Shown: positions 8,015 to 16,294, numbered from the stretch's first letter. The stretch is DNA of 37,895 nucleotides from Firmicutes bacterium UBA4996 (GCA_002396805.1 DGYW01000003.1:26973-64867), one strand, 5' to 3'. Notes: generated by a model not told the origin, from the sequence alone. Numbers and translations: made by a program.

Positions 8015-8381
8015 TCTCCTGAATTTTGAGGATGTGGATGGAGGCTATGGAACCAATTGTGGTCAAGAGCCCGTAGAGATAGAGTCGTTGGACCATAATC
8101 ATTGAAAGTACTAAAGAAAACCACAAGGTGGTCAGAGCTACAATTTTCGTTCTTCTACTAATGGCACGGTGGGTCACATAGTCCGCGATAATTGGTCCGA
8201 AGAGTCGATGGTTGAGGAGCCAGTTGTGTAAGGAACGCGAACCACGGAGGTAGCAGAACGAAGTAAGTAGCAAAAATGGAGTGGTCGGTAGTACAGGCAC
8301 AACGATGCCTATCACACCAATAGCTAACGCCATAGTACCAAGTGCTATCCACATAAATTGCTTGATTCGAACCCTTGACAT
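8001..8381 (-). CDS. DUF454 (YbaN-like) membrane protein
   Basis: This 126-residue inner-membrane protein of the YbaN/DUF454 family has the hallmark GxxGIVVPVLPTTPFLLL stretch, followed by CYLRGSRSLHNWLLNH and FGP. Three to four hydrophobic segments are visible: about residues 10-28, 30-45 and 80-115. The biochemical role of the family is not established. The ATG at 8381 is used because GTGAGGTG lies just upstream; an earlier GTG at 8393 is part of that RBS. It is convergent with the phosphofructokinase and divergent from the ArsC/Spx-like gene. Confidence 0.85.
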   Translation of the reverse strand: MSRVRIKQFMWIALGTMALAIGVIGIVVPVLPTTPFLLLTSFCYLRGSRSLHNWLLNHRLFGPIIADYVTHRAISRRTKIVALTTLWFSLVLSMIMVQRLYLYGLLTTIGSIASIHILKIQEKPNG

Positions 8382-8415
8382 ATAACACCTCACAAAAGTG
8401 AACTCTGTACGGTTG

Positions 8416-8445
8416 ATTATAGTACAAGGGTGGAGAGAATGCCAG
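8416..8445 (-). promoter_or_regulatory. Probable promoter of the DUF454 gene
   Basis: Reading the minus strand, CTGGCA (8445-8440) and a perfect TATAAT (8421-8416) are separated by 18 bases, 35 bases before the start codon. The assignment rests on consensus match only. Confidence 0.4.
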
Positions 8446-8468
8446 CAAAATTACTTAGGAGGTTCCTT

Positions 8469-8825
8469 ATGAATTATTTATTCCTATGTTATGCCAGGTG
8501 AACGACGTGTAGAAGAGCCCGGGCATGGCTTGACGAGCAAGGTATTACTTATACATTTCGTGACATTAAAGAAGACAACCCCAATGTTGAAGAGCTGACC
8601 ACTTGGTTTAAGCGGGGCGATTACCCCCTCAAGTCTTTTTTCAACACTAGTGGGCAAAAGTATCGTGAGCTCAAACTGAAAGATCGCTTACCTGAGCTGT
8701 CCGAAGAAGACCAATTGAAGATTCTGGCGAGCGACGGCTTATTGGTCAAACGTCCCCTCTTAATAGGAGACGATGCTATTTTAATCGGTTTCAAAGAAGA
8801 AGAGTGGAGAGAAAAATTAAGCTGA
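8469..8825 (+). CDS. ArsC/Spx-family thioredoxin-fold protein with in-frame UGA (probable selenoprotein)
   Basis: A 118-codon gene starts at an ATG with a perfect AGGAGGT (8457-8463) 5 bases upstream and contains one internal TGA, codon 11 (8499-8501). Around it the protein reads YAR-U-TTCRRARAWLDEQG. Cys homologues of the ArsC/Spx/MgsR (YusI-like) family have YxxCxTCRKA, so UGA sits exactly at the first redox Cys, giving a UxxC motif. The remaining 107 codons are open and carry family features: KSFFNTSGQKYRELKLK, LASDGLLVKRPLL and a terminal GFKEEEW. A small hairpin suitable for a bacterial SECIS follows the UGA. Likely role: thiol/selenol oxidoreductase or reductase. A nonsense mutation or sequencing error is the alternative. 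A terminator follows directly. Confidence 0.8.
8499..8534 (+). promoter_or_regulatory. Candidate bacterial SECIS element
   Basis: Downstream of the UGA (8499-8501), GAGCC (8515-8519) can pair with GGCTT (8527-8531), 5 pairs including one G-U, around the 7-base loop CGGGCAT (8520-8526). The loop begins 18 bases after the UGA and has G at its second position, both within the usual bSECIS limits. T8510-A8533 and G8509-C8534 may extend the stem below a small internal loop. The stem is short, so this is suggestive rather than conclusive. Confidence 0.45.
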
Positions 8826-8833
8826 AGACACAG

Positions 8834-8860
8834 GAGGCCTTAACGAAAAGGCCTCTTTTT
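8834..8860 (+). terminator. Rho-independent terminator after the ArsC/Spx-like gene
   Basis: GAGGCCTT (8834-8841) pairs perfectly with AAGGCCTC (8848-8855) around a 6-base loop, followed by TTTTT. A normal terminator right after the stop at 8825 argues that the UGA-containing gene is a maintained transcription unit. Confidence 0.9.
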
Positions 8861-8905
8861 CATGCTAAACCTTAGAGCTTCATAATCTTAACAGAAGGAA
8901 TCCCC

Positions 8906-8933
8906 TTGATAGTCGAGAATATTTAATTATGGT
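8906..8933 (+). promoter_or_regulatory. Possible promoter of the first AfuABC-type operon
   Basis: TTGATA (8906-8911) and TATGGT (8928-8933) are 16 bases apart in the AT-rich stretch upstream of the binding-protein gene. The -10 match is modest. Apart from this and the terminator at 8834-8860, nothing else was recognised between 8861 and 9006. Confidence 0.35.
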
Positions 8934-9006
8934 TAATAAACTCAGGGTGAGGAGGCTAGTTTGTTAATTGCTGAAATCATTAAGTAAAATGGAAGGGGAA
9001 TATCCG

Positions 9007-9996
9007 ATGAGAAAAAGTGCGATTCTCGTTATAGCAATTGTGTTAATGGCTTCGTTAGTTGTTAGTGCGCAACAAACTGTTACCGTTTATACTACCTTGT
9101 TTGAACCTACCGCTCGTCTCTTATTCGATGCCTTTGAGCAGGATACGGGCATTAAAGTAGAGTGGGTGCGTCTCTCAGGTGGCGAAGCAGTCGCCAGAAT
9201 GGATGCAGAGCGTCGTAATCCCCAAGCAAGTATGTGGTTTGGTGGAGTTGGCCTCAACCACATGGAAGCTAAAAACATGGGCCTAACTGAGCCCTACATT
9301 TCTCCTAACGCTGAGAACATCCCAGCCCAATTTAGAGATCCTGAGCACTACTGGACAGGTATCTATGTTGGTGCCCTGAGCTTCATTTCTAACAAAAACC
9401 GCCTAGCCGAATTGGGCATTGACCCACCGACCTCTTGGCAGGATCTACTACGACCTGAGCTTAAGGGCGAGATTCAAATTGCTAACCCAGGAACTTCTGG
9501 TACGGCCTACAATTTCATTGCCACTTTAGTACAGCTCTGGGGTGAAGATGTAGCTTTTGAGTATCTAAAAGAATTCCACAAGAACGTGCAACAATACACT
9601 CGTTCCGGAAATGCACCTAACCCAGCCACCGGTCTCGGTGAGGTAGCGGTAGGTATTGGCTATGCCCATGACCAAGTTACAGTTGTGCAAGAAGGTTACC
9701 CAGTAAACATCACCTTCGCTGAAGAAGGTACCGGCTATGAAGTGGCCTCCATCTCCCTAATTAAAGGCGGTAAACAGATGGAAGCTGCCAAGAAGCTTTA
9801 TGATTGGGCCTTAACAGAGCGGGCGGCCATCTTGTTAGCTTCTACTAACGTAGTTCCCTTTATTGATGTACCTCTTATGGACGGTGCAGTGCCCATTTCT
9901 GCTATTAATGTGATTAACCAAGATGATCTCTGGGCAGCAGCGGAAAAAGAGCGTTTAGTCGAGAAGTGGAATAACGAGGTGTTCCGTCAACGGTAG
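9007..9996 (+). CDS. ABC transporter substrate-binding protein, AfuA/FbpA-like (system 1)
   Basis: This 329-residue secreted binding protein captures solute outside the membrane for the permease and ATPase encoded next. It has a signal peptide (residues 1-21, MRKS, then a hydrophobic core ending VSA), then a type-II periplasmic-binding fold starting VTVYTTLFEPTARLLFDAF. The ATG at 9007 is preceded by GGAAGGGG; an upstream start at 8968 would put 13 residues before the signal peptide. Homologues are usually called iron(III) binding, but the Tyr-Tyr iron dyad of FbpA is not evident and some AfuA proteins bind hexose phosphates, so substrate is open. It resembles the protein at 24347-25345 over its whole length. 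Confidence 0.9.
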   Translation: MRKSAILVIAIVLMASLVVSAQQTVTVYTTLFEPTARLLFDAFEQDTGIKVEWVRLSGGEAVARMDAERRNPQASMWFGGVGLNHMEAKNMGLTEPYISPNAENIPAQFRDPEHYWTGIYVGALSFISNKNRLAELGIDPPTSWQDLLRPELKGEIQIANPGTSGTAYNFIATLVQLWGEDVAFEYLKEFHKNVQQYTRSGNAPNPATGLGEVAVGIGYAHDQVTVVQEGYPVNITFAEEGTGYEVASISLIKGGKQMEAAKKLYDWALTERAAILLASTNVVPFIDVPLMDGAVPISAINVINQDDLWAAAEKERLVEKWNNEVFRQR

Positions 9997-10007
9997 AGAG
10001 ACTGAGG

Positions 10008-10037
10008 GGGTCCCACCCACACGGGGGGACCCTTTTT
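10008..10037 (+). terminator. Intra-operon terminator-like hairpin (system 1)
   Basis: GGGTCCC (10008-10014) pairs with GGGACCC (10026-10032), followed by TTTTT, between the binding-protein and permease genes. Partial termination here would lower permease expression relative to the binding protein. Confidence 0.7.
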
Positions 10038-10049
10038 CTAAGGAGGAAG

Positions 10050-11747
10050 ATGCCTGTGGCAATAGCCAAACCTCGCGAGCGAAAACCCAGCGTGGGGGGG
10101 ACTGGCTGGTGGCAATTGCGCCAAGATCCCATGCTTTTGGTTACTCTAATTATCATTAGTCTGTCCTTATTTTTGTTCATTGTTTATCCCTTGTTTAAAG
10201 TGATCTTGTTAAGTGTAAAACCGCGCGACACCTTCACACTCGATGTTTATCGTTATATCTTTGGGCAATGGTGGTTGAGGCAAAGCTTTTACAATAGCCT
10301 CCTGTTAGGAACGTTGACTGCCACTGCATCCACTATCGTAGGTTTTTTGTTCGCCTTTGCCCTCAATCGTACGAATATGCCGGCGAAACGCTTCTTTGAA
10401 CAAATGGTGCAATTACCCTTAGTGTCACCTCCCTTTATGTTTACACTCTCGGTGATTTTGCTGTTGGGTAAAAATGGTTTGATTACGAAGGGATTGTTAG
10501 GATTAACTAACTTTAACATCTATGGTTTAAAGGGCTTAGTCTTAGTTCAAACCATTAGCATGTTTCCCATTGCCTATATGACCTTAAATGGAGTTCTACA
10601 AGGGATTAATCCTGATCTTGAAGAAGGTTCGTTGGATTTGGGGGCGTCTCGGTTTGGAGTTTTTCGAACCATCACCCTACCCCTTTCTGTTCCAGGCTTA
10701 GCCAGTGCTTGGCTCTTGGTCTTTGTCACCTCCTTGGCTGACTTTGCTAATCCCATGGTCCTTGGTGGAACCTTTGAGGTTCTCTCAGTTCAAGCCTATC
10801 TACAGTTTACGGGTATGTTCAATGCCCCGCGGGGAACTGCCCTGGCTGTAGCGCTTTTGATTCCCGCCATGATTGCCTTCTTGGTTCAGCGTTATTGGGT
10901 TTCTAAGAAGTCCTATGTGACGGTAACGGGTAAGCCTTCGAGCCCGCGAATTTTAGAGGTGAGTCCTTGGTTACGGTGGGGACTCTTGGCCTTTTGCTCT
11001 CTGGTTTCGCTAGTGATCTTATCTTTCTATGCTACGGTAATCATGGGTGCTTTTGTGGATACTTGGGGTGTCAATTTTAGTTTCACTTTAAAACACTGGC
11101 GTTACGCTTGGGATGTGGGTTATCACAGTATTAAATCCACCGTTTTTCTCGCTTTGGTTGCCACTCCTATTACGGGGATTTTAGGCATGATCATTGCCTA
11201 TATACTGGTTCGTAAACAGTTTCCCGGAAAGAAGCTCTTAGGCCTCGTTTCTATGCTTGCCTTTGCGGTTCCAGGTACGGTGGTAGGGATAGGGTATATC
11301 TTGGCATTTAATGAGCCCCCCCTCTTATTGAGCGGAACTGCACTGATTATTGTGCTCTGTTTTGTGTTTCGGGAGGTACCGGTGGGCATCGAATCTGGCG
11401 TGGCTTCCTTGATTCAAATCGATAAATCCATTGAAGAGGCGTCCACCAATTTGGGGGCGTCAACGGGATACACCTTTGCCAACATCACCCTACCTTTAAT
11501 TAAGCCAGCCTTCTTGGCAGGTCTCTTTTTTGGCTTTACACGGGCTATGACTGCGGTGAGTGCCATTATTTTCTTGGTTTCGGCCCGTTGGCATCACCTT
11601 ACGGTATTGATCCTATCGCAAACGGAAATCATGCGCCTTGGTGCTGCTTCTGTGTTAAGTCTCATTTTGATCATTATTGTGTTAATCGCCTTCGCAATCA
11701 TGCGCTTACTAGTTGGCGATACCATTAATCGGCAGCTACCGAGTTAA
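10050..11747 (+). CDS. Fused ABC transporter permease, AfuB/FbpB-like (system 1)
   Basis: This 565-residue integral membrane protein has about 12 hydrophobic segments and is two permease domains in one chain, as in FbpB/AfuB/ThiP. Each half carries an EAA coupling loop that docks on the ATPase: EEGSLDLGASRFGVFRTITLPL (about residues 191-212, shortened here to EEGSLDLGASRFGVF-TLPL) and EEASTNLGAS (about residues 460-469, followed by ITLPL). The ATG is 4 bases after AAGGAGGA. The gene lies 53 bases after the binding protein, across a hairpin, and 14 bases before the ATPase. Confidence 0.9.
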   Translation: MPVAIAKPRERKPSVGGTGWWQLRQDPMLLVTLIIISLSLFLFIVYPLFKVILLSVKPRDTFTLDVYRYIFGQWWLRQSFYNSLLLGTLTATASTIVGFLFAFALNRTNMPAKRFFEQMVQLPLVSPPFMFTLSVILLLGKNGLITKGLLGLTNFNIYGLKGLVLVQTISMFPIAYMTLNGVLQGINPDLEEGSLDLGASRFGVFRTITLPLSVPGLASAWLLVFVTSLADFANPMVLGGTFEVLSVQAYLQFTGMFNAPRGTALAVALLIPAMIAFLVQRYWVSKKSYVTVTGKPSSPRILEVSPWLRWGLLAFCSLVSLVILSFYATVIMGAFVDTWGVNFSFTLKHWRYAWDVGYHSIKSTVFLALVATPITGILGMIIAYILVRKQFPGKKLLGLVSMLAFAVPGTVVGIGYILAFNEPPLLLSGTALIIVLCFVFREVPVGIESGVASLIQIDKSIEEASTNLGASTGYTFANITLPLIKPAFLAGLFFGFTRAMTAVSAIIFLVSARWHHLTVLILSQTEIMRLGAASVLSLILIIIVLIAFAIMRLLVGDTINRQLPS

Positions 11748-11761
11748 GGGAGGAAAGGACT

Positions 11762-12841
11762 ATGTGTGCACAACGAGTAGAACTACGCCAATTGGTGAAG
11801 GTGTTTCCTGCCCCAGGTGGGCATGAAGTCAGAGCAGTAGATGGCATAGATTTGGTTATTGAACCAGGTGAAATGGTCACTTTTTTAGGTCCATCAGGTT
11901 GTGGAAAAACTACAACCTTGCGGATGGTGGCCGGCTTTGAGATGCCAACAGCGGGGCAGATTCTCATTGGCCAAGAGGATATTTCCACGAAGGCTCCTAA
12001 CGAGCGTGATACGGCCATGGTGTTTCAAAGCTACGCTTTGTTTCCCCATATGACAGTGGAAGAAAATATTGGTTATGGCTTGCGTTTTCGTAAAGTTAAG
12101 AAAGAGGAGAAGGACGAGCGGGTAAGCCGAATCATGAAACTAGTTGGTCTAGAAGGTATGGGTAAACGGGCACCTGGACAGCTCTCAGGTGGGCAACAAC
12201 AGCGCGTGGCTTTAGCTAGGGCTTTAGTTGTAGAGCCGCAGGTCTTGCTCTTTGATGAGCCCCTCTCCAATTTAGATGCTAAATTGCGGGAACACATGCG
12301 TGAAGAGATCAGGCGGATTCAGCAACGCTTGAAAATCACCGCCATTTATGTAACCCATGACCAGTCTGAAGCCATGGCCCTATCTGACAAGATTGTGGTC
12401 ATGAATAAGGGCAAGATTGAACAGGTAGGTAGCCCCCAAGATATCTATCAACGTCCTGACAGCAAGTTTGTAGCTGACTTCATTGGTAAAGTCAACTTCT
12501 TACCTGGTCAGCTAGGGAAAATTGAAGGCCAAGGTTCCACAGTGAAGGTGTTTGAACAAACCATCATGGTAGAACAGGTTAAGAACAATCTGGGGCCCCA
12601 TGTGTTAGTTGTGGCACGCCCAGAAGCGCTTTTTCTCAGCCACGACCAGGGTATTTCTGTGGAGATAGAAAGTGCTGTGTATCTTGGTTCCGCCCTTGAG
12701 TACCGGGTGATCTTACCTAATGGAGAACAGGTCACGGTGCTACAGAGCAATCCTAACATGGGTAAGCTTTTCCAGCCTGGTCAAACAGGGTTTTTGCAAC
12801 TCGATTCCCATGCGGTCCACCTGTTACCCTTGACTAGTTAG
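11762..12841 (+). CDS. ABC transporter ATP-binding protein, AfuC/PotA-like (system 1)
   Basis: This 359-residue ATPase energises the fused permease. It has Walker A G43PSGCGKTT51, signature L141SGGQQQR, Walker B with D165E166 (LLFDEPLSNLDAKLR), and the H-loop THDQSEA. The C-terminal region after about residue 235 (FVADFIGKVNFLPG onward) is a TOBE/MOI-type regulatory extension found in the CUT1/FbpC/PotA class. The ATG follows GGGAGGAAAGG. It ends the operon, with a terminator 20 bases downstream. Confidence 0.95.
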   Translation: MCAQRVELRQLVKVFPAPGGHEVRAVDGIDLVIEPGEMVTFLGPSGCGKTTTLRMVAGFEMPTAGQILIGQEDISTKAPNERDTAMVFQSYALFPHMTVEENIGYGLRFRKVKKEEKDERVSRIMKLVGLEGMGKRAPGQLSGGQQQRVALARALVVEPQVLLFDEPLSNLDAKLREHMREEIRRIQQRLKITAIYVTHDQSEAMALSDKIVVMNKGKIEQVGSPQDIYQRPDSKFVADFIGKVNFLPGQLGKIEGQGSTVKVFEQTIMVEQVKNNLGPHVLVVARPEALFLSHDQGISVEIESAVYLGSALEYRVILPNGEQVTVLQSNPNMGKLFQPGQTGFLQLDSHAVHLLPLTS

Positions 12842-12861
12842 TATCTAAGCAAGCATACAAC

Positions 12862-12896
12862 AAGACCCCTCTCAGGTAGCTCCTGACGGGGTCTTT
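12862..12896. terminator. Terminator between convergent ABC operon and hydrolase gene
   Basis: AAGACCCC (12862-12869) pairs with GGGGTCTT (12888-12895), with an inner TCAGG/CCTGA stem. The T tract is short on the plus strand (TCTTTGT). It sits between the stops of two convergent genes and could serve both. Confidence 0.7.
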
Positions 12897-12900
12897 GTGA

Positions 12901-13815
12901 TCATCTGTGAATTTGTTCCTGAAGCCAGTGGCAAATATCTGTTGTGACTTCATCTCTGTTTTTTTCATTTAGCAATTCGTGACGGGCACCAGGGTAGAGG
13001 ATAGTTTTAATATTCTTAATTCCTGCTTGTTCATATTGTGCCACGAATTCTCGAATACCTTTGCCGTGTTTCCCTACTGGATCAGCTTCACCACTCACTA
13101 CTAAGAGTGGCAAATCCTTGGGGATTTTGTCAATTAAAGCAGGATCATGGATGTGGCCTAGTCCAGTGAATAAATCATAAAAGAATCCCGAACTACAGAC
13201 CATACCACAATAAGGGTCTTGCAGATACTTATCTACAGCCTGGGGATCCCGAGATAACCAGTCGAATTTGGTTTTGGGGTTAGTAATCCCCTTATTGAAG
13301 CTACCAAAGGATAATTGATCGAGGAGCTTACTGGGTTTGGTGGGATTCTTGCGCATTTGCCAACGGGCAATCAGCTTGCCAAAACTAGCTGCCACTCCCG
13401 GATCGCCCCCTGAACCCATAATAATGGCTCCTTGGATACTCTCTCCGTATTCTTGTAGGTAGCGCCGGGTTAAAAAAGAACCCATACTGTGCCCCATGAG
13501 AAAGACCGGTAAATCAGGGAACTGCTTTCTGATCCAGCCATTGATCCAATACAGGTCATCCACAACCCGGTCAAAACCATCCCGCTCAGCAAAATAACCC
13601 ATTAAACCCGCTTTTTCACCTGTGCGACCATGACCCCGGTGATCGTTGGCAATGACGATGATTCCTTGGTCATTACAAGCATCGGCAAAAGCTGCATAGC
13701 GTAGGCTGTGTTCTGCCATGCCATGGGCTAGTTGCAGCACTGCTACCGGGTTTTCCACCGCCGACCACTGGTGCACGAACACTTCTACCTGATCATCCAT
13801 TCTCAAGAAGGCCAT
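12901..13815 (-). CDS. Alpha/beta hydrolase (monoacylglycerol lipase/lysophospholipase-like)
   Basis: This 304-residue protein of the serine-hydrolase 4 family probably cleaves lipid or other carboxylic esters in the cytoplasm. Motifs are QLAHGMAEHSLRY (oxyanion-side HGM), DHRGHGRTG, the nucleophile elbow GHSMGS (residues 108-113), Asp in SGEADPVGKHGKG, and the catalytic His in PGARHELLNE. The ATG at 13815 is preferred because GGAGGTGG lies 4 bases upstream; an upstream ATG at 13854 lacks an RBS. It is a lone gene, convergent with ABC system 1 and divergent from the chemoreceptor. Confidence 0.88.
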   Translation of the reverse strand: MAFLRMDDQVEVFVHQWSAVENPVAVLQLAHGMAEHSLRYAAFADACNDQGIIVIANDHRGHGRTGEKAGLMGYFAERDGFDRVVDDLYWINGWIRKQFPDLPVFLMGHSMGSFLTRRYLQEYGESIQGAIIMGSGGDPGVAASFGKLIARWQMRKNPTKPSKLLDQLSFGSFNKGITNPKTKFDWLSRDPQAVDKYLQDPYCGMVCSSGFFYDLFTGLGHIHDPALIDKIPKDLPLLVVSGEADPVGKHGKGIREFVAQYEQAGIKNIKTILYPGARHELLNEKNRDEVTTDICHWLQEQIHR

Positions 13816-14006
13816 CAGGCCACCTCCATACTGTGTATATGGTAAAAGGTTCAAGATTTCTAGCTATTTTCCTGCACATTTGGCATAAATCGGTAGTGAC
13901 CGGACAGTCGCGGGCAGGGATCTATCGAATATTGTCGAAATTATTTCCTTACATTTACATCAAAAATATCTGTTTTAGTTTCGAACATTGCCAGGGGGGG
14001 CCTCTA

Positions 14007-15602
14007 ATGTTAGGTAGAATGCGGATTTCCACCAGACTGTATGGTGTACTAATTGTGTTAGTAGTGTTGCTAGTGGGCTTAGGTTTACTTTCTCGTTTCA
14101 CTATGGAGCGGATCATTAGCGAACGGGAAGTTGCCACTGACGCCCTGACTTTTGTGCAAGATCTCAAAGATTTGGAAATTGCTCATTTAGATTGGGTTTT
14201 GGGTTTGGCTCACAGTCTAAACGTACAGCAACCTTTCACCGGTCAGCTTGAGCACACTAAATGTGCTTTAGGTCAGTGGTATTTTCCTTTTATAGACTCC
14301 GTTGAATTCACGGCGTTGCCAAACGATCTTCAGCAAGCCTTTTTGAGTCTAAGCACTCCCCATGAACGACTGCATCAGTCTGCCGGAAAGATGATGCAAC
14401 ATCTAGAGCAAAACCGTTTTTCTGTTGGAGCTTGGAGCGAGATCAAAACAATCTATGATCAAGAGACCATGGACTATCTCAGTCAAGTGCGTAGTGCCCT
14501 TGGCCAAATCAACGGATTGCTTGCCGCGGAAGCGGAGCGCTTAGAAGCTGGTGCTGATCAAGTTGCGGCACAAGGGCAGGTTTTTGCAGTGGTGGTTGTA
14601 ATTGTGGCCGTTCTCATTGCTGTTTTCATCGGTGGTTCCACCATTAGGTCAGTCTGTCGCACCTTGGTTAATACAGTGAGCAGGGTGGAGGATTTGGCCC
14701 ACGGTAAAGGGGACTTAACCCAACGTATTGCTGTGACCACTCGGGATGAGCTAGGCAGACTAGCCACTGGCCTGAACAGTTTTATTGCTCGTCTTCAGGA
14801 GATGATGCAAGAAGTTAATGGATCCACCATAGAAACAGCCCAAGACGCTGTTACCGTCGCAGATACAGTTCAGCAACTGGCTTCGTCAGTAGAAGAAGTG
14901 GCAGGGATTACCAATCAATTTGCCAGTACTATCCAGGGCATGAGTGACAATAGTGTTCGCCTTTCTAATCTGGCCTCCACAACTTTAGACCAAACAGAGG
15001 CTGGGGCCACTCAAATTGAACAGACTGTAGAGCTAATGGAAGGTATTAATCAAAGTATGACTAGCCTCGGACAGGATATTTTACTCTTAGAAGAACAATC
15101 GGAGCAAATCCGGAGGATTGTGGATCTAATTACGGATATTGCAGAACAAACCAACTTGTTAGCCTTAAATGCTGCTATCGAAGCAGCTCGAGCCGGTGAG
15201 CAGGGACGTGGCTTCGCGGTTGTAGCAGGCGAGGTTCGGGTGTTAGCTGAGCAATCGGCCGGAGCCGCCCAAGAAATTGCTCATGTGATTACGAAGATTC
15301 GTCAAGTGGTGGAGGAGACCGTTGTGCGGTCTAGAGAAAACGTGACCCGCGTCGAGCAGGGGACGCAGTCCGTTCAACATAGTGGTAGCATGTATGGTGA
15401 AATTCGAGCTACGATTCAAGAATTAACGGGAGGAATTCACGAGCTAGCGGCGGCTAGCGAAGAATTATCCGCAGGTGGACAAGAAATCGCCGCCAGTAGT
15501 GAACAGCAATCAGCTTCTATTCAAGAAATTGGCGCTTCTGTCCAAAATGTGGCCGCTATGGCAGAACGCCTACAACAATTGGTAGGAGAGTTTGTATTGT
15601 AG
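14007..15602 (+). CDS. Methyl-accepting chemotaxis protein with extracytoplasmic CZB-like sensor
   Basis: This 531-residue chemoreceptor has TM1 at about residues 13-30, a sensor region at 31-189, TM2 at about 191-211, HAMP (~212-265) and a signalling domain with the conserved tip ITDIAEQTNLLALNAAIEAA. The sensor has the chemoreceptor zinc-binding pattern: H60LDW, C86ALGQW91Y and H119xxxH123. CZB domains are mostly cytoplasmic; here the pattern lies between the two TM segments. The ATG at 14007 is preceded by AGGGGGGG; a longer frame from 13833 would overlap the divergent hydrolase and put about 58 non-family residues in front of TM1. The region 13816-14006 shows no clear SigD-type promoter. 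Confidence 0.92.
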   Translation: MLGRMRISTRLYGVLIVLVVLLVGLGLLSRFTMERIISEREVATDALTFVQDLKDLEIAHLDWVLGLAHSLNVQQPFTGQLEHTKCALGQWYFPFIDSVEFTALPNDLQQAFLSLSTPHERLHQSAGKMMQHLEQNRFSVGAWSEIKTIYDQETMDYLSQVRSALGQINGLLAAEAERLEAGADQVAAQGQVFAVVVVIVAVLIAVFIGGSTIRSVCRTLVNTVSRVEDLAHGKGDLTQRIAVTTRDELGRLATGLNSFIARLQEMMQEVNGSTIETAQDAVTVADTVQQLASSVEEVAGITNQFASTIQGMSDNSVRLSNLASTTLDQTEAGATQIEQTVELMEGINQSMTSLGQDILLLEEQSEQIRRIVDLITDIAEQTNLLALNAAIEAARAGEQGRGFAVVAGEVRVLAEQSAGAAQEIAHVITKIRQVVEETVVRSRENVTRVEQGTQSVQHSGSMYGEIRATIQELTGGIHELAAASEELSAGGQEIAASSEQQSASIQEIGASVQNVAAMAERLQQLVGEFVL

Positions 15603-15614
15603 CGTTATAGAAAA

Positions 15615-15651
15615 AAGCGCCAAGCCCTTCGGCTTAGCGCTTAATTTTTTT
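15615..15651. terminator. Bidirectional terminator between chemoreceptor and thioredoxin-family genes
   Basis: AAGCGCCAAGCC pairs with GGCTTAGCGCTT around a CTTC loop (one mismatch), followed by a run of seven T. A-rich sequence on the left side gives T residues on the minus strand too. Confidence 0.85.
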
Positions 15652-15659
15652 GGTTACAA

Positions 15660-16244
15660 CTACACCAGATCACAGGCCTCCGGTGGCATCCAGTGAGCAT
15701 CTTTCCCATCCCATTTCACATTACAGCCAATGGGATTTGTTAGGGGAGTGGATATTGTCTCACCGGCTAAGAGTTGGGTCAGGGCTTGCTCTAAATCAAA
15801 TGAAGTGATCTTTTCAGGGTTGCGGGGATTATCTACGGCCCTACCGGTATAAACTAGTTTGCGCTCTTGATTAAAGACAAAGAAATGGGGTGTGCGTAGG
15901 GCACCATAGGCTCTAGCCATATCTTGACTTTCATCATGGAGATATAACCAAGGGAATTTATGCTGATCCATGCGTTTCACCATGTGCTCAAAGGAGTCCT
16001 CAGCATAGGTGTTGGCACTATTGGAGTTAATGCCTACAAAGGTAACTCCTTTTGGTTGGAACTTTTCAACCGTTTTTCTAGTCAGTTCATCGGAGTTAAT
16101 CACATAGGGACAGTGGTTACATGTGAAGAAGACAACCAAATAAGGGGAGTTAGAAAAATCACTCAACCCGTAGTTCTTTCCATCGGTGGCTGGCAACTGA
16201 AAATCTGGTGCTGTGCTCCCCAGTGGTAGAGTAAATGCCATCAT
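15660..16244 (-). CDS. Thioredoxin family (redoxin/AhpC-TSA-like) protein
   Basis: This 194-residue thioredoxin-fold protein begins SxAPDFQLPATDGK, the AhpC/TSA-redoxin opening, and has a CxxC pair, C42NHC45 followed by PYV, at the end of strand FFTCNHC. It has the TPHFFVFN cis-Pro segment and a C-terminal extension with two further Cys (IGCNVKW and EACDLV). No signal peptide is apparent, so cytoplasmic thiol-disulfide exchange or peroxide reduction is likely; the family's substrates are not defined. The start ATG at 16244 follows GAGGAGG; an ATG one codon later is equally possible. Confidence 0.85.
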   Translation of the reverse strand: MMAFTLPLGSTAPDFQLPATDGKNYGLSDFSNSPYLVVFFTCNHCPYVINSDELTRKTVEKFQPKGVTFVGINSNSANTYAEDSFEHMVKRMDQHKFPWLYLHDESQDMARAYGALRTPHFFVFNQERKLVYTGRAVDNPRNPEKITSFDLEQALTQLLAGETISTPLTNPIGCNVKWDGKDAHWMPPEACDLV

Positions 16245-16294
16245 AACAACCTCCTCAAAACTTTACTGTACGTCACTTCTTTCCACAAAAACCG

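Noticed and set aside
8365..8380. Sequence resembling a tRNA T-loop (GGTTCGAATC on the minus strand)
   Set aside because: It lies within the start of the DUF454 coding sequence and no acceptor stem or anticodon arm can be drawn around it.
8158..8448. Open frame of 96 codons on the minus strand overlapping the DUF454 gene
   Set aside because: It is a shadow of the DUF454 gene in another frame; the true frame has family motifs, TM segments and an RBS.
13833..14006. N-terminal extension of the chemoreceptor by 58 residues
   Set aside because: It lacks an RBS, overlaps the divergent hydrolase region and is not family-like; the ATG at 14007 has a purine-rich RBS directly before TM1.
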